Below, one piece after another: positions 14,740 through 22,519 of a DNA stretch of 38,040 bases. The notes under the pieces are model-generated. The model searched no databases, had not been told where the DNA came from, and worked only from the letters and a program-made list of their open reading frames with translations. Both the position numbers and the translations under genes were made by a program. Position 1 is the stretch's first letter. Each line of letters begins with the position of its first letter. Origin of the DNA: Chloroflexota bacterium (GTDB lineage: Bacteria; Chloroflexota; Anaerolineae; Anaerolineales; Villigracilaceae); contig JAKOVF010000031.1 of the NCBI GenBank assembly GCA_029782225.1, positions 1-38,040 of the forward strand, given 5' to 3'.

Positions 14740-15723
14740 ATGCAGGATTACTTCCTCGAAGTCCAGGGTTTGAAGAAATATTTCGCCGCCGGGAAGCCGA
14801 GCCTGTTTCAACGCGTCGCGGAACAGGTCCATGCGGTGGACGGAGTGGACCTGCAGCTCAAGCGCGGCGAAGTAGTTGCCATGGTAGGTGAAAGTGGGTG
14901 CGGCAAGTCCACGCTGGCACTCACGTTGATGGGACTCGAAGAGCCGACCGCAGGTAAGATCACTTTTGAGTCCAGGGATATTACACACTCCAACGAGCAC
15001 GACCGGAAGCTGATGCGTCAGAAGATCCAGATGGTCTTCCAGGACCCCTATGAATCCTTGAATCCAACGCAGACCATTGAACAAATTGTCGGTGAGCCAT
15101 TGGATGTCCATGGCCTGGCTCACACAAAGGCGGAGCGCGAAGTGCGGGTTATCAAGGCGCTGGAGGATGCGGGGCTCAAGCCAGCTTCCACTTATCTGCC
15201 GCGGTATCCTCACCAACTCTCGGGCGGGCAGCGTCAACGTGTGGTCATCGCCGGCGCGCTCGTGCTCGAGCCGCACTTGCTGATCGCGGATGAACCGGTC
15301 TCGATGCTCGATGTTTCCATCCGCGCCGAGATTTTAAATCTCCTTGCCGACCTTCGTCAGACGCGCCAGATCTCGATCATTCTCATCACGCACGACCTCG
15401 GCACCTGCGGTTATTTTGCTGACCGCATCGCGGTCATGTATCTTGGCCGTATTGTGGAGATTGGCCCCACGCATGATGTCCTTACCAATCCGCAGCATCC
15501 GTATACGAAGGCCTTGCTTTCAGTGATTCCCGTTCCGAATCCGCGGCTGCGTCGTCAGCGGTTGATTCTTCAGGGCGAGACTCCCAATCCCATCCATTTG
15601 CCGAGCGGCTGCCGGTTTCACCCGCGCTGTCCGGTGGCGTTTGAGGAATGCAGAGTCGTTGACCCTGCTTATGTGGAGATTGGACGGGAACATCGAGCCG
15701 CGTGCCTTCTCTTGAGGAAGTAG
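14740..15723 (+). CDS. Peptide ABC transporter ATP-binding protein, DppF-like
   Basis: A 327-residue ATPase with Walker A GESGCGKST (residues 48-56), Q-loop in QMVFQDPYESLNP, signature LSGGQRQR, Walker B LLIADEPVSMLD and switch His in ITHDLG. The C-terminal oligopeptide-type domain has the GCRFHPRCP cysteine pattern. With the fused permease-ATPase it forms the two-ATPase motor of a Dpp-type importer. It starts 16 bases after the upstream gene, within the tail of the repeat. A small hairpin repeat begins directly after the stop. Confidence 0.92.
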   Translation: MQDYFLEVQGLKKYFAAGKPSLFQRVAEQVHAVDGVDLQLKRGEVVAMVGESGCGKSTLALTLMGLEEPTAGKITFESRDITHSNEHDRKLMRQKIQMVFQDPYESLNPTQTIEQIVGEPLDVHGLAHTKAEREVRVIKALEDAGLKPASTYLPRYPHQLSGGQRQRVVIAGALVLEPHLLIADEPVSMLDVSIRAEILNLLADLRQTRQISIILITHDLGTCGYFADRIAVMYLGRIVEIGPTHDVLTNPQHPYTKALLSVIPVPNPRLRRQRLILQGETPNPIHLPSGCRFHPRCPVAFEECRVVDPAYVEIGREHRAACLLLRK

Positions 15724-15742
15724 GTCACGCTTGAAGCGTGAC
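15724..15742. repeat. GTCACGCTT-G-AAGCGTGAC palindrome
   Basis: A perfect 9-bp inverted repeat around one base, starting on the base after the dppF-like stop. It is another stop-adjacent palindrome; a possible hairpin terminator, but without a T-run. An in-frame TTG within it (15731) would extend the next gene and is not favoured. Confidence 0.7.
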
Positions 15743-15754
15743 GTCCCCCCTAAC

Positions 15755-16540
15755 ATGGATATCACCAGCCTCCAGAATCCCAGAGTGAAATACATCGTAA
15801 AGCTGCGCGAGGACAAGCGTCAGCGTCAGCGCGATGGTTTGATGCTGGTCGAGGGCTTCGACGAGATCGCACTCGCGGTCTCCGCCGGGCACAAACCGCA
15901 AACGCTTCTGACCGCCCCGGAACTGACTCAGCGCCAAATGGACATTGCCGCCGCTGAGGCCCTCACCGTCAACCGCGCTGTGTTCGAGAAGATGTCCTAC
16001 CGGGATAATCCCGACGGCTGGCTGGCGGTCTTTCCCATCCCAAATACTTCGCTGGAAGAGTTGAAATTGAGCCAAACTCCGCTGATCATTGTGGCCGAGT
16101 CTGTGGAGAAGCCGGGCAACCTTGGAGCCATTCTTCGCACCGCAGATGCTGCACACGTTGATGCGCTGCTCGTCTGTGATCCGCGTGTGGACCTGTGGAA
16201 TCCCAACGTCGTACGTGCCAGCCGCGGTGCGGTCTTCGCCGTACCCACCGTCGAGGCGGAGAGCCAAGACGCGCTGGCCTTCCTTCGGTCAAAGAAGATG
16301 CGAGTGCTTGCGGCCACGCCTTCTGCTGATATGCTGTATACGTCGGTTGATCTGAGCCAGGCTATCGCGATAGCAGTCGGCACCGAAGATGAAGGGCTGA
16401 CCGATTTCTGGATGTCCAATGCAGATTTGAAAGTAAAAATCCCAATGCTGGGCAAAGTCAATTCACTGAACGTTTCGATTGCAACCGCGTTGATCACCTA
16501 TGAGGCCGTGAGGCAGAGACATGCAAGCGGTATGGCTTGA
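15755..16540 (+). CDS. TrmH/SpoU-family RNA 2'-O-methyltransferase
   Basis: 261 residues from ATG 15755. The N-terminal substrate-binding domain starts SLQNPRVKYIVKLREDKRQR and contains LMLVEGFDEI. The C-terminal SPOUT methyltransferase domain has all three motifs: ESVEKPGNLGAILRTADA (motif 1), IAVGTEDEGL (motif 2) and IPMLGKVNSLNVSIATA (motif 3). This knot fold binds SAM and methylates a ribose in rRNA or tRNA. The target nucleotide cannot be told from sequence. The coding end overlaps the next gene by 20 bases. Confidence 0.9.
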   Translation: MDITSLQNPRVKYIVKLREDKRQRQRDGLMLVEGFDEIALAVSAGHKPQTLLTAPELTQRQMDIAAAEALTVNRAVFEKMSYRDNPDGWLAVFPIPNTSLEELKLSQTPLIIVAESVEKPGNLGAILRTADAAHVDALLVCDPRVDLWNPNVVRASRGAVFAVPTVEAESQDALAFLRSKKMRVLAATPSADMLYTSVDLSQAIAIAVGTEDEGLTDFWMSNADLKVKIPMLGKVNSLNVSIATALITYEAVRQRHASGMA

Positions 16541-17474
16541 AGAAAACCACATCTCGCTCCGCGAGATTCCGGAGCCTGCAAAACCTCATGAAGCGTTGAT
16601 ACGGATTCGCAAAGCGGGGATTTGCAGCACGGACCTTGAACTGGTGAAAGGATATTATCCATACACGGGCGTACTGGGACATGAGTTTGTGGGCGAGATA
16701 GTGGACGCTCCTGAACCCGGCTGGATTGGCGGGCGCGTGGTAGGGGAAATCAATGCGACCTGCGGCAAATGCGAAGCCTGCCTGAATGGCCGCCCGACCC
16801 ACTGCGAAAATCGGACTGTGCTGGGAATTGCGAACCGCGACGGCGTGTTTGCAGAGTACACCACATTGCCTCTGGCGAATTTGCATCGAGTGCCTGAGTC
16901 AGTCCCCGATGAAGCCGCGGTGTTTACCGAGCCGCTGGCAGCGGCCCTGGAGATTCAGACTCAAATCCAGATCAAGCCCACTGACAGAGTCCTGCTGATT
17001 GGTGCCGGCAGGTTGGGACAGTTGATCGCACAAACATTGGTTTTGACTGGTTGTGATCTGTATGTGGTCGCTCACCATGAGCACATCCGAAACATCCTGC
17101 AAGCCCGCGGAATCCGAGTAACGGCCGAAGATGAAATCCAGCCCCGAAAATGGGATATTGTCATCGAAGCAACCGGTTCGCCGGATGGATTCAACCTGGC
17201 GCAGCGGGCCATTCGTCCGCGCGGGACGCTGGTAATGAAATCTACCTACAAAGGTGAGATGAACATCAATTTCTCTTCCATCGTTGTGGATGAGATCACG
17301 ATCATAGGTTCGCGCTGTGGTCCTTTTGAGCCTGCCCTGCGTCTGCTTGAAAAACGGGAAGTGGATCCTACAGTCTTAATTTCATCTGCGTTCAAACTCG
17401 ATGATGCAATCCAGGCATTTGAGTATGCTGCTCAACCGGGTGTTCTGAAAGTACTATTGAACAATGATCAATAA
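16521..17474 (+). CDS. Zinc-dependent alcohol dehydrogenase (MDR family)
   Basis: A 317-residue medium-chain dehydrogenase. The catalytic zinc ligands are in GICSTDLE (Cys35) and LGHEFVG (His54, Glu55). The structural zinc site is CGKCEACLNGRPTHC with four cysteines. The Rossmann motif is LIGAGRLGQ. It is short for the family (usually 340-360). It probably oxidises an alcohol or sugar alcohol with NAD(P); the substrate is unknown. Its ATG lies inside the end of the TrmH-like gene (20-base overlap), so the two are co-transcribed and coupled. Confidence 0.9.
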   Translation: MQAVWLEENHISLREIPEPAKPHEALIRIRKAGICSTDLELVKGYYPYTGVLGHEFVGEIVDAPEPGWIGGRVVGEINATCGKCEACLNGRPTHCENRTVLGIANRDGVFAEYTTLPLANLHRVPESVPDEAAVFTEPLAAALEIQTQIQIKPTDRVLLIGAGRLGQLIAQTLVLTGCDLYVVAHHEHIRNILQARGIRVTAEDEIQPRKWDIVIEATGSPDGFNLAQRAIRPRGTLVMKSTYKGEMNINFSSIVVDEITIIGSRCGPFEPALRLLEKREVDPTVLISSAFKLDDAIQAFEYAAQPGVLKVLLNNDQ

Positions 17475-17497
17475 AGCGTTATGGTGTTTCCAAATGG

Positions 17498-17584
17498 TGG
17501 TCGAGTAGCCCTGCGTGCAGGTAGCAGGGTATACACTTGCGTGCGGTGCAAGTGTACGGCGGACGAACACCGCCTGCTCGACCA
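17498..17584 (+). ncRNA. Cloverleaf-like structured element before a membrane protein gene
   Basis: An outer stem TGGTCGAG (17498-17505) / CTCGACCA (17577-17584), 8 bp and perfect, encloses three perfect hairpins. They are CCCTGC/GCAGGG (17509-17514/17524-17529), TACACTTGC/GCAAGTGTA (17532-17540/17548-17556, 7-base loop) and GGCGG/CCGCC (17558-17562/17570-17574, 7-base loop). The element lies 38 bases before a strong SD. It resembles a four-way junction RNA or a tRNA-like fold, but lacks a T-loop consensus and a standard acceptor. It may be a cis-regulatory leader or a compound palindromic repeat (GGTCGAGTAG also starts a known repeat type). Confidence 0.4.
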
Positions 17585-17633
17585 ACGGTACATCCTTGAA
17601 GCCAAATACTTTACTCGTATCAGGAGGTCTCGT

Positions 17634-18482
17634 ATGCTTAGCGGTATCTCTCGTGTGTTGACTTATGCCTGTGCTGTCCTCTATGCAGTCCTGGGGGCTC
17701 TGTTGTTCCTCCTCCCTGAAAGTCTTGCACCGGTCTTTGCCTGGAAAGTGACGCCGTTCATGACAATGACGATCGGCGGATGGTGCCTGGGCAACGCCTG
17801 GCTGGCATGGATGTCTGCTCGCCGCTGGCAGTGGAGACTGGTTTACTCCGGCCTGCTCTATCTTTGGCTGTTTGGCTTGCTTGAACTGGCGGTCCTTTTT
17901 GTCTTTCGTGCGAAGATGAAGCTTGATCATCCGATTGCGTGGCTGTATGTCTGGACTCTGGCCGTCAATGGTCTGACCGCGGTCATGGGTATGGCGGACT
18001 GGCTGAGAATGCGGCCTGCCCTTGAACGATTCGGCCCGGAGACAACGTCCTGGCAGCGCGGCTTTGCGATTGCCTTTGTCATCTTCGTCGCGTTTCTCGG
18101 ACTTTATGGCTTGATCGCCAGGATCGGCTGGCCGGGCACCAACGGTGGAATTTTCCCCGAGGAAATGTCTGCATTCACCCTGCGGAGCTTTGCGGCATTT
18201 TATTTCTCTCTCGCGGTCGCCGCCCTCCCCTTGACGCGTGAAAGAAATCTCGCTGTCCTGCTGAATCATAGCATTGTCAACTACGGGCTTGTGATCTTCA
18301 TTACCGTGGCAGCTTTTGTCTACATCGGGCTGTTCGATTTTGCCCGGCGCCTCGGCGGGTTATTGTACTTCGCGGCATACCTGGCGGTTGCGATCCCGCT
18401 TCCCATTGCGTTTGCAAAATATGGGACCGGATTGCGAGACGAAGCGCACAGGCTGAATGCAAAGGCAGACTCCAGGGCGTAA
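17634..18482 (+). CDS. Polytopic membrane protein of unknown function
   Basis: 282 residues with about eight predicted TM helices (for example ACAVLYAVLGALLFLLP, LVYSGLLYLWLFGLLELAVL, FAIAFVIFVAFLGLYGLIA, YGLVIFITVAAFVYIGLF). Loops are short, and the cytoplasmic tail is charged. No family motif is recognised. ATG 17634 is chosen because AGGAGGT at 17622-17628 has a 5-base spacer; the frame is open further upstream only through the structured element. The gene is monocistronic in appearance, with that element as its probable leader. Confidence 0.75.
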   Translation: MLSGISRVLTYACAVLYAVLGALLFLLPESLAPVFAWKVTPFMTMTIGGWCLGNAWLAWMSARRWQWRLVYSGLLYLWLFGLLELAVLFVFRAKMKLDHPIAWLYVWTLAVNGLTAVMGMADWLRMRPALERFGPETTSWQRGFAIAFVIFVAFLGLYGLIARIGWPGTNGGIFPEEMSAFTLRSFAAFYFSLAVAALPLTRERNLAVLLNHSIVNYGLVIFITVAAFVYIGLFDFARRLGGLLYFAAYLAVAIPLPIAFAKYGTGLRDEAHRLNAKADSRA

Positions 18483-18517
18483 CTCCCCCAATGAATCCAG
18501 CGCGTCCGATTTGCGCT

Positions 18518-18832
18518 CTATTTGATAAAAGATAAAACGAACTGAATGAAGAGGATGATGAACGGTATCACAGCAATTCCGATGGCGATCAGGAATGGCC
18601 TCCTTGAATTCTGTGCGCCGCGATAACCCATGATCCCCAGGATGAGTGCGATGGGAGCTGTAATGCAGTATCCCAGCACAGTCCAGGTGTTCCATGCGCT
18701 GAAAGCCTCCGGCGTAATAGGGAGCTGTGACACAGCCAACGATGCACCCAGGAAAACTGCAGAGATGACTGCAATTGCAAGTGCCGTAGCGCCGAAGAAT
18801 GAGCTTTTTGGCGGAGAAGCATGTTTGGGCAT
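18518..18832 (-). CDS. Small membrane protein, three TM segments
   Basis: 104 residues from ATG 18832 (MPKHASPPKSSFFGATALAI), with three hydrophobic segments (about 14-35, 48-66 and 77-100). A short basic loop GYRGAQNSRRP precedes the last helix. No family recognised. A longer start at 18886 exists, but a perfect TATAAT on the minus strand (18844 to 18839) ends six bases before the ATG. The message would therefore be almost leaderless from the shorter start. Convergent with the membrane protein gene before it and divergent from the ketosynthase gene. Confidence 0.55.
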   Translation of the reverse strand: MPKHASPPKSSFFGATALAIAVISAVFLGASLAVSQLPITPEAFSAWNTWTVLGYCITAPIALILGIMGYRGAQNSRRPFLIAIGIAVIPFIILFIQFVLSFIK

Positions 18833-18838
18833 GGACGT

Positions 18839-18844
18839 ATTATA
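18839..18844 (-). promoter_or_regulatory. TATAAT -10 element placing transcription start at the ATG
   Basis: Minus-strand TATAAT at 18844-18839, with the ATG starting 7 bases downstream. No convincing -35 is seen. If used, the transcript has essentially no 5' untranslated region. Confidence 0.4.
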
Positions 18845-18951
18845 AGCGGCGCCGAAGCTTAATGTTTTCTCATGTGCCCCTGGCACAAGGTAACTTTCTG
18901 GATTTTCGGGGTTGTAGCAGGTAGGTCAAAGGTGACAAGGAGCAACAAATT

Positions 18952-20190
18952 ATGAGCGAAAATTCAATTTTCGAACAAATCACGTCGTTCTTCAAACGGC
19001 CAAATGTAAAGCAGGAGATCCTTCCCATTGGTGTAGGAGTGCCATTCGGTATCGAGCGAGTCTCCAATCCGGAGATCGGAATCGGCGGTGCGTATGGGAC
19101 CTGGGGCAAAAGTTACGATAACGCAACATTACCTGAGTTGGTTGCACAGCGCATGGGTCAACCGCTGAGCGATTCCGATAAAATGAATCTGTCGGAACTG
19201 GGCTTTGTGAGCCGCCATCACATTCAGGGACTGACGTCCGCTGAGCATCTTGAACTGGAACTGGAAGTGGGCTCGCGGCTGCTGCGGGAAGCCATCGCGG
19301 CCAACGGCTGGACCCCGGGCGAGGTCCAGGCTGTCCTGATCGGGATGAGCGGTCCGATCTCGAATGATTACGTGGAGCAGATCTGCCGACGGGCGGACAT
19401 TCCTCAGAGCGCGCTAAAGGTCAGCATTCACAAGGCCTGTGATGGATCGGTCGGCGGCTTGAATCTTGCGCTAAACCCTGGTCTGAAATATGAAGGCCAG
19501 AAGAACATCGCCGAAGAATTATACGGAAAGAAAGTCCTGATCGGCGGCATCGAGGGGCTGAGCCGCTTTACCAGCAATTCTCATGACAAGAATGCCTTAC
19601 AGTTATTTGGGAACGGCGCCGGTGTGATCGGTGTGATCCCGGGCAAGACCATGAAATTCCTCGTTGGCAAGACTCACGAGGCCTTCGATGATGAAGGCGT
19701 ACTGGCTGTCCACATGTATTATCCTCACTCGAAGCAGTCCCTGCTCGAGGTCAGTGCGGAGGATGCGACCCACATCCGCGTAGCCGGTTTGATGCATGAG
19801 CCCGAGGGCGATGCACCGATCGAAATGGCCGGCCCGATGGGCATGGTCAAGCTCTTCGTGCGGACGGGTGTCCAGGTGGTCTCGGATGTCTATCAGTCTT
19901 ATCAAAACCTCATGGAAAAGATGGGCATGCCGGATAAATCCATCGCGGTGGCCATCGTCCATCATGCCAATTACAAGATCAACAAGCTAAAGGAAAAGCA
20001 CCTGGCGAATCTGGGCATCAGCTTCCCCATGCCCTGGCTGCTGAGCGAGTTCGGCAACGTCAGTGCGGCTTCGAACATGATCGCCTTCCTGCGGGAACTT
20101 CCCAGGCTCAAACGCGGCGACCACATCCTTTTCGATGGCTTCGGCGCTGGAACCTATTACGATGTGCTGGCGGTGGCGTTGGGAGGATAG
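18952..20190 (+). CDS. 3-oxoacyl-ACP synthase III-like (FabH/thiolase-superfamily) enzyme
   Basis: 412 residues with the FabH-type catalytic triad: Cys163 in HKACDGSVGG, His337 in IVHHANYKI, Asn369 in EFGNVSAAS. The N-terminal 60 residues carry an extra GIGGAYGTWGKSYDN segment before the domain begins. The family condenses an acyl-CoA or acyl-thioester with malonyl-ACP or a similar nucleophile. The usual FabH is about 320-330 residues, so this is an enlarged relative. Its product could be a fatty acid, polyketide or hydrocarbon precursor. AAGGAG at 18937-18942 (9-base spacer) supports the start. A strong terminator follows, and no other lipid gene is adjacent. Confidence 0.8.
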   Translation: MSENSIFEQITSFFKRPNVKQEILPIGVGVPFGIERVSNPEIGIGGAYGTWGKSYDNATLPELVAQRMGQPLSDSDKMNLSELGFVSRHHIQGLTSAEHLELELEVGSRLLREAIAANGWTPGEVQAVLIGMSGPISNDYVEQICRRADIPQSALKVSIHKACDGSVGGLNLALNPGLKYEGQKNIAEELYGKKVLIGGIEGLSRFTSNSHDKNALQLFGNGAGVIGVIPGKTMKFLVGKTHEAFDDEGVLAVHMYYPHSKQSLLEVSAEDATHIRVAGLMHEPEGDAPIEMAGPMGMVKLFVRTGVQVVSDVYQSYQNLMEKMGMPDKSIAVAIVHHANYKINKLKEKHLANLGISFPMPWLLSEFGNVSAASNMIAFLRELPRLKRGDHILFDGFGAGTYYDVLAVALGG

Positions 20191-20229
20191 AAGCGGTCTG
20201 TCGTTGGGGATACTCGTGAGAGCGATACA

Positions 20230-20278
20230 AAACGAAGAGCCCTCCTGTGCGGTTTTGTCACAGGAGGGCTTTTCGTTT
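20230..20278. terminator. Bidirectional intrinsic terminator
   Basis: AGCCCTCCTGTG (20238-20249) pairs with its complement at 20259-20270. The stem extends through AAACGAA (20230-20236) / TTCGTTT (20272-20278), giving A-rich and T-rich flanks on both strands. It serves the ketosynthase gene on the plus strand and the phosphoesterase gene on the minus strand. Confidence 0.85.
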
Positions 20279-20300
20279 GACTTGGAACAGCGCCGAGTTT

Positions 20301-21734
20301 TTATGTTCCAGGGATGGACGCGGGTCCGGGCGGCGGGTCCACTGGCAGGATGAGTGCAGGAAGCGGCGGTTGAGAGAAATCAAGGTCGTTCAGCAAATCG
20401 CCAAGTAGGGGATCCTCTTCGCGGACAGCAGGGCGCGGATCGGGCCGGCCATCAGTCTTTGGGTCGATGCGTTGTCCGGCAAGAAAAATGTCCTCGATCA
20501 GCTTCAGATAGGCGTCAAAGCTCAGGGTTTGATGATCAATGAAGCCCTTTTTTGCATACGGGCTGATGAGGAGCGCTGGCACGCGCAAGCCGTAACCGTT
20601 CACATCCACCCTTGGAGGAGGCACATGATCGTAGAAGCCGCCCCAGTCATCCCATGCCAGAATGATGATAGTGCTTTCCCAGTATGAGCTCTGCATAATG
20701 GCGTTGACCAACCCGGTAACGTACGCCTGTCCGGCATGGATGGATGAAGGCGGGTGCTCACTGACCCCGTTTTCGGGAATGATCCAGGAGACGGATGGCA
20801 GTTGATTTTGCTTCAGGTCTGTGAGGAAGGCGGCGGTCTTGCGGATGTGATCGAGTTCGCCATTGTCATGAACCGTGGTGAAATTGGGCAGCGGATTCAT
20901 GACGCCCGGAACATCCAGTTTCATCGGTTGTTGATCGCAAAACATCTGGTCGTTTGTACAATCCGGCTCGATTCCCTCGGACAGATAATAGCCCCAATTC
21001 ACGTTGTATTCATGCATGAGATACGTCAGGTCAGTCCAGGCATAATCTTCCTTTCGACCTGTATTTGATAATCCTGCTGCTGGATTATCAATATTGTCGA
21101 CGCAGCTCATGGGGTCATCGGGATTCGAACAGGTTGCAGACCAACCCGAGACCATGAAAAGATGCGCCGGCAGGCTCCACGATGCACTGGGTTCAAACAT
21201 GCGGTCGTGCAAAACAAAGTTCTGTGCGTAGGCCCAGTAGTTCGGAATTTCGCGGGCATCGTGCCAGCCCATGGCATCCGGGCCGTGCTCGCCGGGCGTA
21301 CAGCCCGGTGTGGAGGGATCAGAGCAATAATTCTTTTTTCCTTCCACAACAGATTCGATGAAGCCATCCATCTTTCCGCCGTGGATATCCCGAACCGCCG
21401 AGTCCACGCCGTGCGGACCGCCGTAGTTTATGTCGTTGGGGTCGTGGAAGGGCGGGATACACTGCCCGGTCACAGGATCGTATGCGCAAACGATTGGCAC
21501 GCCGTTTTGCATCGGGATTCCATCTGCGCCAGGGTAGGTGCCAAAGTAATGATCGAAGGAGCGATTCTCCTGCATGATGATGACAATGTGTTTGACCTTC
21601 TCCCGGGCAAGTGCTACTTGCGGCGGAATTACGGTGGCATCGGACAGAGCTGTTGGAGTACCTTTCCCCGTACAGGCAGCGAGAGTCATGGTGAGGACCA
21701 GCAGGTTCAAGAAGTTTCCCGTCCCCTTTTTCAT
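20301..21734 (-). CDS. Phospholipase C / acid phosphatase-type phosphoesterase, lipoprotein
   Basis: 477 residues. A lipoprotein signal with lipobox LAAC (Cys21) is followed by a phosphoesterase domain (PF04185-like) opening [18 protein letters not shown], where the ENRSFDH block holds the first metal ligands. It continues through GMxxxxDxYR-type positions with KMDGFIESV and then [13 protein letters not shown] and [15 protein letters not shown], which carry the later metal ligands. Members hydrolyse phospholipids or phosphomonoesters outside the cell. Several cysteine pairs suggest disulfides in the extracytoplasmic fold. AGGAGG precedes the ATG, and a perfect minus-strand TATAAT lies at 21775-21770. 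Confidence 0.88.
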   Translation of the reverse strand: MKKGTGNFLNLLVLTMTLAACTGKGTPTALSDATVIPPQVALAREKVKHIVIIMQENRSFDHYFGTYPGADGIPMQNGVPIVCAYDPVTGQCIPPFHDPNDINYGGPHGVDSAVRDIHGGKMDGFIESVVEGKKNYCSDPSTPGCTPGEHGPDAMGWHDAREIPNYWAYAQNFVLHDRMFEPSASWSLPAHLFMVSGWSATCSNPDDPMSCVDNIDNPAAGLSNTGRKEDYAWTDLTYLMHEYNVNWGYYLSEGIEPDCTNDQMFCDQQPMKLDVPGVMNPLPNFTTVHDNGELDHIRKTAAFLTDLKQNQLPSVSWIIPENGVSEHPPSSIHAGQAYVTGLVNAIMQSSYWESTIIILAWDDWGGFYDHVPPPRVDVNGYGLRVPALLISPYAKKGFIDHQTLSFDAYLKLIEDIFLAGQRIDPKTDGRPDPRPAVREEDPLLGDLLNDLDFSQPPLPALILPVDPPPGPASIPGT

Positions 21735-21769
21735 TGTGCCTCCTATTCACAAAGGTTCTCTCGACACAC

Positions 21770-21805
21770 ATTATATCCTTCACCAAAGGTTAAATCAGGT
21801 ATAAA
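21770..21805. promoter_or_regulatory. Divergent promoters: phosphoesterase (-) and response regulator (+)
   Basis: Minus-strand TATAAT at 21775-21770 serves the phosphoesterase gene. Plus-strand TATAAA at 21800-21805 lies 8 bases before the GTG of the response regulator gene, giving a nearly leaderless message. Between them, AAAGGT (21785-21790) and TCAGGT (21795-21800) resemble the TAAGGT boxes upstream of htrA, with a 10-bp period. Autoregulation is possible. Confidence 0.4.
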
Positions 21806-21813
21806 CTATTCGT

Positions 21814-22515
21814 GTGCCCCATACGATCTTGCTTGTCGATGATGATGCTTTGATGCGGCGCAGCCTGGCCTTTCATCTTGAACAGGCCGGCTATGTGGTG
21901 CATACTGCTGCGAGTGCCGAAGACGGGCTCTCCTTCGTCCAGCATTCATCGCCGGATCTGGTTTTGCTCGATATTGCTCTGCCTGGCATGGATGGCCTCG
22001 ATGCCCTGCGTGAGCTCAAGGCCCGGCACAACCTGCCGGTCATTTTTTTGACGGGTCGTCGCCGTGAACTGGACGAAGTCGTTGGCCTGGAGTTGGGGGC
22101 AGATGATTACATCACCAAGCCTTTCGATGTAGATGTAGTACTGGCACACATCAAGGCAGTGCTGCGGCGCATGGAAAGAGGCCCCTTGCCTGAGAAGCCA
22201 GCTCAACGCCTTATGGTCGGGGACCTGGAGATCGATCCCTCAGCCCATACTGTCTCGTGCGCCGGGCGCGCCCTCGACTTATCTCCGCGTGAATTTGACC
22301 TGCTGCTCATTCTGGCTGCGCAGCCAGAAAAAGTGGTTTCTACGGAAGAAATACTGGCGCAAGTCTGGGGCGCAGAATTTGTGGGGCAGCCCCAGGTCGT
22401 ATACGTTCATATTCGCTGGCTGCGTCAAAAGCTTGAGGCCGACCCGGACCACCCACAGCGCATCCTCACGGTGCGAGGTGTAGGTTATAAGCTGGTTCCA
22501 CAGCAGGCCGGGTAA
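21814..22515 (+). CDS. OmpR/PhoB-family response regulator
   Basis: A 233-residue two-domain regulator. The receiver domain has the acidic pair DD(D) at residues 9-11, phospho-acceptor Asp53 in LVLLDIALPG, Thr80 and Lys102 in YITKPF. The C-terminal winged-helix DNA-binding domain (about 133-229) has LDLSPREFDLLLILAAQPEKVVS and ends VRGVGYKLV, the PhoB/OmpR signature. The GTG start at 21814 is the only reasonable one; there is no SD, and the -10 is only 8 bases away. Four bases separate it from the kinase gene. The htrA-type gene that follows carries an 11-bp-period direct-repeat array, the expected binding site form for this family. Confidence 0.93.
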   Translation: MPHTILLVDDDALMRRSLAFHLEQAGYVVHTAASAEDGLSFVQHSSPDLVLLDIALPGMDGLDALRELKARHNLPVIFLTGRRRELDEVVGLELGADDYITKPFDVDVVLAHIKAVLRRMERGPLPEKPAQRLMVGDLEIDPSAHTVSCAGRALDLSPREFDLLLILAAQPEKVVSTEEILAQVWGAEFVGQPQVVYVHIRWLRQKLEADPDHPQRILTVRGVGYKLVPQQAG

Positions 22516-22519
22516 TATC

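Noticed and set aside
17498..17584. tRNA gene
   Set aside because: The fold is cloverleaf-like with two 7-base loops, but the T-loop (ACGAACA) does not fit TTCRANY, two extra bases sit before the acceptor strand, and the middle stem is 9 bp.
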